From Pelagibacterium montanilacus (lineage in GTDB: Bacteria > Pseudomonadota > Alphaproteobacteria > Rhizobiales > Devosiaceae): 64,000 nt of DNA. The stretch is from positions 248,001 through 312,000 of the forward strand of contig NZ_RZMX01000059.1 of assembly GCF_003992665.1 (NCBI RefSeq). The letters run 5' to 3'. Every line of letters begins with the position of its first letter. The stretch's first letter is position 1. Positions 57,210 to 64,000 of this stretch are shown piece by piece. Both the position numbers and the translations under genes were made by a program. Below the pieces are notes generated by a model, which saw nothing but the letters and a program-made list of their open reading frames with translations, did no database searches and had not been told where the DNA came from.

Positions 57210-58721
57210 ATGCGCACATTGCTTTCAACCCCCTCCCGCAAACTGATCGCCGCGTCCGCGCTGGCCGTCGTCGTTGCCGGCGGCGCCATCGCGACCAACG
57301 TCATTCCCATGCAGTCGGCCACCGCTCAGATCGGCGTCCAGACCGGGGCGCCCGCGAGCTTTGCCGATCTCGTCGAGGCCGTGAGCCCGGCGGTCGTCTC
57401 GATCCAGGTGAGCGGTGAAGTCCCCGATCGCATGGTTCAGCGTCGCGGCCCGAACTTCGAGTTCGAGTTCCCCGACCTGCCCGAGGATCACCCGCTGCGC
57501 CGCTTCTTCGAGCAGTTCGAAGAGCCCTTCGGCACCCCCGAGGAGGGCGCTCCCGAGCGTCCGCGTCAGTTCATGCAGGCCGTGGGTTCGGGCTTCCTGA
57601 TCTCCGATGACGGTTACATCGTGACCAACAACCACGTCGTGGAAGACGCCGACGAGGTGCTGGTCGTGCTCCAGGACGACACCGAGCTGGCAGCCGATAT
57701 CGTGGGGCTCGACCCGCGCACGGACCTCGCCCTGCTCAAGGTCCGCGAAGAGCGCTCCGATCTGCCGTTCGTCGAATTCGCCAGCGATGAAGCCCGTGTG
57801 GGCGACTGGGTGGTGGCCGTGGGCAACCCGTTCGGCCTCGGCGGCACTGTGACGGCGGGTATCGTCTCGGCCCGTGGCCGCGACATCAACGCCTCGATGT
57901 ATGACGACTTCCTCCAGATCGACGCGGCGGTCAACCGCGGCAATTCGGGTGGTCCGTCGTTCGACCTCAACGGTCGCGTGATCGGGGTGAACACCGCCAT
58001 CTTCTCGCCCTCGGGCGGCAATGTGGGCATCGCGTTCGCCATCCCCGCTGCGGTAGCAGAGCAGGTCATCACCCAGCTCCGTGAAGACGGCGTCGTGACC
58101 CGCGGCTTCCTCGGTGTGTCCCTGCAGGATCTCAACGACGATCTTGCCGCCGGTCTCGGCCTGCCGAGCACCGATGGTGCTCTGGTGACCCAGCCGATCG
58201 AGGATGCTCCGGCTGCAGCGGCAGGCGTGCAGTCCGGTGACGTCATCGTCTCGGTCGACGGCGATGCCGTCCAGACCGGCCGCGAACTCTCCCGCGTGAT
58301 TTCCCAGCTTGCGCCGGGCACCACGGTGGATCTGGGCATCATTCGCGATGGCGAGGAAATCACCGTCGACGTGACCCTTGACAGGCTGCCCGAAGACGAG
58401 ACCAGCGAGCCCACGCCGCCCGAACCGGTTGAAGAGCCCGAGCCCGAGAACACCGAGATAGAGAGCATCGGCGTCACCCTTGCCCCCAATGACGAGGGCG
58501 AAGGTCTGGTCGTCGAGGCCGTCGATCCTTCCAGTGCCGCGGCAACCCGTGGCCTGTCCTCGGGTGACGTGATCCTCGAGGTCGATGGCACCGTCCTCGG
58601 AACGGTCTCGGACTTCGAAACGGCGCTACAGGGCGTGGTTGACAGTGGCCGGTCCGCCGTGCCGCTCAAGATCGAGCGCAGCGGCGTGGTCCGCTTCCTC
58701 GGTATCCCGCTTGAGGAATAA
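57210..58721 (+). CDS. degP: Do/DegP-type periplasmic serine protease
   Basis: 503 residues. Signal peptide with cleavage near ATAQ (about 38). Catalytic triad His142 (TNNHVV), Asp172 (RTDLALL) and Ser246 (GNSGGPS). Two PDZ domains follow (about 290-385 and 415-495), joined by a Pro/Glu-rich acidic linker. It degrades or refolds damaged envelope proteins. A strong terminator follows, so the RR-kinase genes behind it need their own promoter or read-through. Confidence 0.92.
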   Translation: MRTLLSTPSRKLIAASALAVVVAGGAIATNVIPMQSATAQIGVQTGAPASFADLVEAVSPAVVSIQVSGEVPDRMVQRRGPNFEFEFPDLPEDHPLRRFFEQFEEPFGTPEEGAPERPRQFMQAVGSGFLISDDGYIVTNNHVVEDADEVLVVLQDDTELAADIVGLDPRTDLALLKVREERSDLPFVEFASDEARVGDWVVAVGNPFGLGGTVTAGIVSARGRDINASMYDDFLQIDAAVNRGNSGGPSFDLNGRVIGVNTAIFSPSGGNVGIAFAIPAAVAEQVITQLREDGVVTRGFLGVSLQDLNDDLAAGLGLPSTDGALVTQPIEDAPAAAAGVQSGDVIVSVDGDAVQTGRELSRVISQLAPGTTVDLGIIRDGEEITVDVTLDRLPEDETSEPTPPEPVEEPEPENTEIESIGVTLAPNDEGEGLVVEAVDPSSAAATRGLSSGDVILEVDGTVLGTVSDFETALQGVVDSGRSAVPLKIERSGVVRFLGIPLEE

Positions 58722-58742
58722 GCGCGGATAGGGAACCATGGA

Positions 58743-58771
58743 ACGGCCCCGACCTGGTCGGGGCCGTTTGC
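58743..58771 (+). terminator. Rho-independent terminator after degP
   Basis: ACGGCCCCGAC (58743-58753) pairs with GTCGGGGCCGT (58757-58767), followed by TTGCTT. It lies 20-50 bases after the degP stop codon. Confidence 0.75.
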
Positions 58772-58786
58772 TTATCGGGCGGGGCC

Positions 58787-59458
58787 ATGAAGATACTGGT
58801 GATCGAGGACGACCGGGACGCTGCGTCCTATCTCATGCAGGCGCTCGATGAGGCCGGGCATGTCGCCCATCACGCCGCGGACGGCGAGACGGGGTATGCC
58901 ATGGCCGAGGGCATGGACTACGACGTGCTCGTGGTCGACCGGATGCTGCCGCGCCGCGACGGGCTCTCGATCGTCGAGGCCTTGCGCGCCCAGGGCGATG
59001 CGACGCCGGTGATCATTCTCTCCGCGCTCGGGGAGGTTGACGATCGCGTGACCGGATTGCGGGCCGGCGGCGACGATTATCTGGTCAAGCCCTATGCTTT
59101 CACCGAACTGCTGGCGCGGATCGAGGTTCTGGCCCGGCGCAATTCCCCGGCCGAGGCCCAGACCCATTATCAGGTGGCCGACCTCCTGCTCGACAGGCTC
59201 TCGCGCAAGGTGACGCGCGGCGGGGACCTGGTGAACCTGCAGCCGCGCGAGTTCAGGCTGCTCGAATATCTGATGAAAAATGCCGGGCGCGTGGTCACCC
59301 GCACCATGCTGCTCGAAAACGTCTGGGACTATCATTTCGACCCCCAGACCAACGTTATCGACGTCCACATGTCCCGCCTGCGCGGCAAGATCGACAAGGG
59401 CCACGAGGTGCAGCTTCTGCAGACAGTCCGGGGCGCGGGGTACATCATACGTGAGTAA
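58787..59458 (+). CDS. OmpR-family response regulator
   Basis: 223 residues. Receiver with Asp51 (VVDRMLPRRDG), VIEDDRDA at the start and Lys in LVKPYA. The C-terminal winged helix has LQPREFRLLEYLMKNAGRVVTR and NVIDVHMSRLRGKI. The partner kinase starts at an overlapping GTGA. Its position behind degP suggests an envelope-stress role, by inference. Confidence 0.9.
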   Translation: MKILVIEDDRDAASYLMQALDEAGHVAHHAADGETGYAMAEGMDYDVLVVDRMLPRRDGLSIVEALRAQGDATPVIILSALGEVDDRVTGLRAGGDDYLVKPYAFTELLARIEVLARRNSPAEAQTHYQVADLLLDRLSRKVTRGGDLVNLQPREFRLLEYLMKNAGRVVTRTMLLENVWDYHFDPQTNVIDVHMSRLRGKIDKGHEVQLLQTVRGAGYIIRE

Positions 59459-60887
59459 GGTCGGACTGGGCCGGGCACGTATGGGGCGGGTCTGGCGCAC
59501 CACCACGGTGCGGCTGACCGCCATGTTCATCGCCATCTTCGTGGGCTTTGCGGTCGTGCTGCTGGCCGTTCTGGCTTACCAGACCTCGGTCCGCATCCAG
59601 CAGCAGCAGACCCGGGCCATCGAACGCGAGGTCGATCACATCAACCTGCTTTCCCTGCGCGCCAGCGTGCGCACGGTGGCCTTTGCCGTCCAGCGCCTCG
59701 CCGACCGGCCCGGGCCGGGCATCTATTATCTCGGTGACCCGACCGGCACGATGATTGCGGGCAATGTCTCGAGCCTGCCTGCCGCGATTCTCTCGGAGCC
59801 GGGACGGTACGAGTTGAGCTATGAGCGCGGGCTCGAGATCTATGGAGAGGTCGAGGACACCCCGCGCATGCAGGGGGTGGCGATCGTCCAGTCGGGCGAA
59901 CTGCCCAACGGGCTGCGGCTGGTTGTGGGGCGCGACGTCGGAGAGCGGCGCGGATTTACCGCGATTATTCTGTCGACCTTCTGGTGGGGCGCGCTGGCCA
60001 TCGTGATTCTCTCGGTGGTGGCCGGCGGCCTGACCGCGCGCTACGTGCTGCGGCGGATCGATGCGATCACCGACACCTCCAACAAGATCATGTCGGGCAA
60101 TCTCTCCGAGCGCGTGCCGCTGACGGGCAGCGATGACGAGTTCGACCGCGTGGCCACCAATCTCAACGCCATGCTGGACCGGATCGAGCAATTGATGGCC
60201 GGTCTCAAGCAGGTGACCGACAACGTCGCCCACGACCTCAAGACCCCGCTTACCCGCATGCGCAACAAGGCCGAGGCCGCGCTGCGGCCCGGCGCCGATC
60301 GCGATGTCCAGATCGCCGCGCTCGAGGCGACCATCACCGAATCGGACCATCTGATCCGCATCTTCAGCGCCCTCTTGCTTATCGCCCGGGCCGAGGCGGG
60401 GATGCCGACCGGCGCGCTCAGCCGAATCGATGCCTCCGAGGTCGTCGAGGACGTGGTGGACCTCTACACCCCGGTGGCCGAGGACGAGGGACTGACGGTC
60501 TCCACCGAGGTCGAGCCGGGCCTCATGATGACCGGAAACCGGGAGTTAGTAGGGCAAGCCCTTGTGAATCTTGTCGAAAATGCCATAAAGTACGGCAAGC
60601 CAGCCCAGGGAGGGGCCGGGGATATCTCGGTGTCCGCCCGCAGGCAGGACGACTGGATCGTGATCGAGGTGGCGGACAGGGGCCCCGGTATTCCCGAGGA
60701 GTCCCGCAGCCGGGTGTTCGACCGCTTCGTGCGGCTCGAAGGCAGCCGGACCGACGCCGGCGCGGGATTGGGGCTCGCCCTGGTGGCCGCGGTGGTGCGG
60801 GCCCATGATGGCACCGTCCGCTTCGCTGACAACGATCCGGGGGCCAAGGCCATCATTTCCTTCCCAGCGGCGCCGCGGGAAAACTAG
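59451..60887 (+). CDS. Membrane sensor histidine kinase
   Basis: 478 residues from GTG 59451, coupled to the regulator gene; ATG 59481 is an alternative. Two membrane helices (about 22-44 and 172-195), a periplasmic sensor of about 125 residues, then a HAMP domain. His261 lies in NVAHDLKTPLTRMR. ATPase boxes are NLVENAIKYG, DRGPGI and GAGLGLALV. The usual Gly-Thr-Gly in the last box is GAG, which should still work. Confidence 0.9.
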   Translation: MSKVGLGRARMGRVWRTTTVRLTAMFIAIFVGFAVVLLAVLAYQTSVRIQQQQTRAIEREVDHINLLSLRASVRTVAFAVQRLADRPGPGIYYLGDPTGTMIAGNVSSLPAAILSEPGRYELSYERGLEIYGEVEDTPRMQGVAIVQSGELPNGLRLVVGRDVGERRGFTAIILSTFWWGALAIVILSVVAGGLTARYVLRRIDAITDTSNKIMSGNLSERVPLTGSDDEFDRVATNLNAMLDRIEQLMAGLKQVTDNVAHDLKTPLTRMRNKAEAALRPGADRDVQIAALEATITESDHLIRIFSALLLIARAEAGMPTGALSRIDASEVVEDVVDLYTPVAEDEGLTVSTEVEPGLMMTGNRELVGQALVNLVENAIKYGKPAQGGAGDISVSARRQDDWIVIEVADRGPGIPEESRSRVFDRFVRLEGSRTDAGAGLGLALVAAVVRAHDGTVRFADNDPGAKAIISFPAAPREN

Positions 60888-60900
60888 CGAGTACTTTTAC

Positions 60901-63798
60901 GTGTCAAACCTCGTCGACGATCTCCGCCCGCTCCCCGAACACGACGGGAGCGCGGATGCGCTCGAGGAGGTTCTGGCCGCCGCCGGCGAGGGCAGGGCGA
61001 CGCTCGAACGCGTTGCGGGAACCCTGGGTCCGGCCTTCGCCGCCGCGCCCTACCTGCGCGAGCTGGCTGAGCGGCATGCCCGGTGGCTGGCCGGTGCGCT
61101 GGAGGTCGAGGCGAGCGGGGCGATGGCAACCCTCCTGGCCGGCATGGCGGCCAGCGGGCGCCAGGCCAGCGAGGAAAAGGACCTGAGCAAGGCGCTGCGC
61201 GTGGCCAAGGCGCGCGGGGCCCTGCTCTCTGCGGTTGCCGAACTGGGCGGCGCATGGGGTCCCGACAAGACGACCCGCGCCATGTCCGACCTGGCCGATT
61301 ACGCGCTCGAGGCGGGTCTCGATTTCCTGATGCGCGAGGCGGCGGCCAATGGCCAGCTCGCCATGCCGGCTTCGCGCGCTTCGGCTTCGGCCTCGGGGCT
61401 GGCGATCTTTGCTCTCGGCAAGCATGGCGGGCAGGAGCTGAACTATTCCTCCGATATCGACATCGTCGCCTTTTACGATCCCAGCCTGGCGGTTCTGCCC
61501 GAGGATGCCGACCACAACCGCTTTTATGTGCGGATCATGCGCAGGCTGGTTTCGCTGATGCAGGACCGGACCGAGCACGGCTACGTCTTTCGCACCGATG
61601 TGCGCCTGAGGCCCGACCCCGGCTCCACCCCCATCGCCATCTCGGTGGATGCGGCGATGAGCTATTACGAATCGCGGGGGCAGAACTGGGAGCGCGCGGC
61701 CTGGATCAAGGCGCGGCCCTGCGCGGGCGATCGGGCTGTGGGCGAGCAGTTCCTCAAGGAACTCGCCCCCTTCATCTGGCGCAAGCACCTGGATTTCGCG
61801 ACCATCGCCGATATCCAGGCCATGAAGCGCCAGATCAATATCCATCGCAAGGTGGGCGAGCAGCGGGTGGCCGGCCATAACGTCAAGCTGGGGCGCGGGG
61901 GGATCCGCGAGATCGAGTTCTTCGTTCAGACCCAGCAATTGATCGCGGGGGGGCGCGACCCGCACCTGCGGGTGCGTCCGACCTCCGAGGCTCTCGAGGC
62001 GCTGGTGGCGGGCCGCTGGATCGAGCGCGATACCGCATCCCATCTCACCGAGACGTACTGGTTCTTGCGATCGGTTGAAAACCGGCTCCAGATGCTGCGC
62101 GACGAGCAGACCCACGTGCTGCCCGAAACCGACGCGGCCATCGCAGAGATCGCGGCGCTGATGGGCAATGATCGGGCCGGGTTCGAGGACGATTACCGCC
62201 GTGCGCTTGCCGATGTCGTCGCGCACTATTCCGAGCTTTTCGCCGAGGGAGAATCGCTGGCGGGCGACCTGGGCAATCTGGTGTTCACCGGCAGCGATGA
62301 CGATCCCGGCACGCTCGAAACCCTCTCCGATCTCGGGTTCACGGACCCGGTCCGGGTGTCGGCGACGATCCGCAAATGGCATTATGGCGGCTATGCCGCG
62401 ACCCGCGCCTCCAAGGCGCGCGAGCACCTGACCGAACTGATGCCGGCCCTCCTGCGCTCGATCGCGGGCACGGGCAATGCCGATGCGGCCTTCACGCGGT
62501 TCGACGATTTCCTCTCGCGCCTGCCTGCCGGGGTGCAGATGTTCGCGCTGTTGCGCAATCACGCCACGCTGCGCGACCTTCTGATCGACTTCATGGCGTC
62601 CGCCCCGAGGCTGGCCGAAGCGGTGATTCACCGGGCGCATGTGGTGGACGGGCTGATCGATCCGGCCTTCGCCGGGGAAGTGGGCGACCACGAGACGCTG
62701 ATCGCGAGCGTGGACGCGTTTCTTGCCGATGCGCGGTCCTATGAGGACCTGATCGACCGGGCCCGCATCATCGGCCAGGAGCAGAAATTCCTCATCGCCG
62801 CCGGCCTCGTGGGCGGTGCGCTCAGCGCCGAACAGGCCGGGCGCCAGTTCACGGCGCTGGCCGAAACCCTGCTCGGGCGTCTCTTTGATGCGGTCACCGA
62901 TCAGTTCGTGGCGCGTCACGGAGAAGTCGAGGGTGCCCGGGTGGGTCTGCTGGCCTTCGGCAAGATGGCCAGCCGCGAGATGACCGCGACCTCCGATCTC
63001 GATTTCATCCTGCTCTATGACGTTCCGGAGGGCTCTGACGGCTCGGATGGCGACCGGCCCCTCGATCCGCCCACCTATTTCGCGCGCCTGACCCAGCGGC
63101 TGGTGACGGCGGTCTCGGCTCCCACGGCCGAAGGCGTGCTCTATGAGGCGGACATGCGGCTGCGCCCCTCGGGCAATGCCGGGCCGCTGGCCACGAGCCT
63201 GAAGCGGTTCCGCACCTATCAGCGCGACGAGGCCTGGACCTGGGAGCACCTGGCGTTGACCCGGGCACGGTGCGTGTGCGCCGAGCCATCGCTGGCCGCC
63301 GATGTTGACGCCGAGATCGCGCGCGTGCTGGCGCTGCCGCGGGACCGCAGCAAGATCGTCGAGGAAACGCTCGACATGCGGGCGCTGATGGCTCGGGAGC
63401 GCCCGCCGCGCCATGCGTTCGACCTCAAGCTGCACTCCGGCGGGCTGGTCGATCTCGAATTCATCGCGCAAACGGCACAGCTTCTCGAGGGTCAGGTGCT
63501 CGACTGCCCGCAGGCGTCGCCTGCCCGGGTGCTTCGGCGCCTGACCGAAACCGGAATTCTCGCCGAAGGGGAAAGGCTGGCCGAGATCCATCACATCTAT
63601 TCGGGGGTGCTCGAGCTGATGAGCGCATGCCTGTCGGAGCCGCTCAACGACGAGGGGTGGACGGCGGCTTTCCGGGAATTGCTGGCCCGGAGGACCAATT
63701 ACCCCAGCTTTGCCATGCTCGAGACCGACATAAAGGCCATGCGCGAAGAGGTCGCGAGCCTCTCTGGGCAGTTCTTCGAGGCCATGCGGGCGGTTTAA
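60901..63798 (+). CDS. glnE: Bifunctional glutamine synthetase adenylyltransferase/deadenylyltransferase
   Basis: 965 residues from GTG 60901, 13 bases after the kinase stop. Two nucleotidyltransferase domains: the first motif is GGQELNYSSDIDIVAFYD, the second ASREMTATSDLDFILLYD, each with the metal-binding Asp pair, plus the regulatory helical part between them. It adds or removes AMP on glutamine synthetase in response to PII and glutamine. Length and both active sites are intact. Confidence 0.95.
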   Translation: MSNLVDDLRPLPEHDGSADALEEVLAAAGEGRATLERVAGTLGPAFAAAPYLRELAERHARWLAGALEVEASGAMATLLAGMAASGRQASEEKDLSKALRVAKARGALLSAVAELGGAWGPDKTTRAMSDLADYALEAGLDFLMREAAANGQLAMPASRASASASGLAIFALGKHGGQELNYSSDIDIVAFYDPSLAVLPEDADHNRFYVRIMRRLVSLMQDRTEHGYVFRTDVRLRPDPGSTPIAISVDAAMSYYESRGQNWERAAWIKARPCAGDRAVGEQFLKELAPFIWRKHLDFATIADIQAMKRQINIHRKVGEQRVAGHNVKLGRGGIREIEFFVQTQQLIAGGRDPHLRVRPTSEALEALVAGRWIERDTASHLTETYWFLRSVENRLQMLRDEQTHVLPETDAAIAEIAALMGNDRAGFEDDYRRALADVVAHYSELFAEGESLAGDLGNLVFTGSDDDPGTLETLSDLGFTDPVRVSATIRKWHYGGYAATRASKAREHLTELMPALLRSIAGTGNADAAFTRFDDFLSRLPAGVQMFALLRNHATLRDLLIDFMASAPRLAEAVIHRAHVVDGLIDPAFAGEVGDHETLIASVDAFLADARSYEDLIDRARIIGQEQKFLIAAGLVGGALSAEQAGRQFTALAETLLGRLFDAVTDQFVARHGEVEGARVGLLAFGKMASREMTATSDLDFILLYDVPEGSDGSDGDRPLDPPTYFARLTQRLVTAVSAPTAEGVLYEADMRLRPSGNAGPLATSLKRFRTYQRDEAWTWEHLALTRARCVCAEPSLAADVDAEIARVLALPRDRSKIVEETLDMRALMARERPPRHAFDLKLHSGGLVDLEFIAQTAQLLEGQVLDCPQASPARVLRRLTETGILAEGERLAEIHHIYSGVLELMSACLSEPLNDEGWTAAFRELLARRTNYPSFAMLETDIKAMREEVASLSGQFFEAMRAV

Positions 63799-63802
63799 GG
63801 GC

Positions 63803-64000
63803 TCAGGCGGCCTCGGCCGTCACCGCCTCCATCACCAGTGGCGGCTTGGCGAAAGCGCTGGAGGTGGGCAGGGAGATGACGACCGTCGTGCCGTGCCCGA
63901 CCGCCGAGTCGATCGCGAGCCGGCCGCCGCTGGCTTCCGCGATGGCGCGTGCGATGGCGATGCCCAGCCCGATACCGTCATGGGATTTGGTGAAGGCGGC
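63803..64000 (-). CDS. Histidine kinase C-terminal end (cut by window edge)
   Basis: The last 65 codons of a minus-strand gene, ending at TGA (63803-63805). They translate to a HATPase_c end: HDGIGLGIAIARAIAEASGG, which is the G2 box region (GIGLGIAI), then TTVVISLP and a short tail with Pro and Ala. The start and the rest of the protein are outside the window. It converges on glnE. Confidence 0.85.
   Translation of the reverse strand, partial: AAFTKSHDGIGLGIAIARAIAEASGGRLAIDSAVGHGTTVVISLPTSSAFAKPPLVMEAVTAEAA

Noticed and set aside
60904-63594. 896-codon minus-strand frame opposite glnE
   Set aside because: Antisense shadow of a highly conserved gene; no start context and odd composition.

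Overview
The window is GC-rich alphaproteobacterial chromosome, packed with genes on both strands. A complete gene transfer agent (GTA) head-tail cluster, a FeuN-FeuP-FeuQ type signalling unit, ccmIEFH, a CsgH-type curli locus and an mrcA-DUF1214-DUF1254 operon together point to the order Hyphomicrobiales (Rhizobiales). A Devosia/Pelagibacterium-like lineage is my guess only. I found no tRNA, rRNA, CRISPR array, insertion sequence or integrase.

Layout. 1-5226: end of a PAS sensor kinase, a peptidoglycan-binding membrane protein, DUF1491 and DUF2336 proteins, a 57-residue protein and a lipoprotein. 5312-8595 (minus): DUF1254, DUF1214 and penicillin-binding protein 1A. 8743-10869: a YcgN-like Cys-rich protein, then two curlin-repeat proteins flanking a CsgH-like protein. 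10989-16699: M19 dipeptidase, AAC(3)-family acetyltransferase, MltB-type lytic transglycosylase, GAF-GGDEF protein, haemolysin III family protein and a small basic protein. 16769-18616 (minus): ilvD. 18617-19535 holds no credible gene; it has an 18-bp palindrome, a purine tract with ten perfect GGAA units and a cluster of palindromic repeats. 19536-28299: small enzymes (DinB, DUF1697, SRPBCC, RibD/DHFR-like, DUF1428), a PreP-like M16 protease, a VasI/TagO-like secreted protein, a voltage-gated sodium channel of the NaChBac type, an M23 peptidase, a small charged protein and a cold-shock protein.

28567-44558 is the GTA: small and large terminase, portal, small proteins, prohead protease, capsid, connector, head-closure and tail-terminator proteins, tail tube, gp10, the rcc01693-like protein, short tape measure, gp12, gp13, NlpC/P60 peptidase and the large gp15 tip protein, then a DUF2793 protein and a GH108 endolysin with a membrane segment. 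Most genes overlap by 4 bases. The run is interrupted only behind the portal, by a repeat element and a low-GC minus-strand 50-codon gene, and behind the capsid gene, by another repeat.

44626-64000: feuN-feuP-feuQ, a lipoprotein, an unrecognised 409-residue protein, a two-gene sarcosine-oxidase-like unit (minus), ccmI-ccmE-ccmF-ccmH for cytochrome c maturation, a TSUP transporter, a DegP-type protease, a second two-component pair, glnE and the end of another histidine kinase (minus). Three kinds of dispersed palindromic repeat lie between genes. One has two copies whose stem arms differ by compensating base changes, so its folded shape appears to be conserved.
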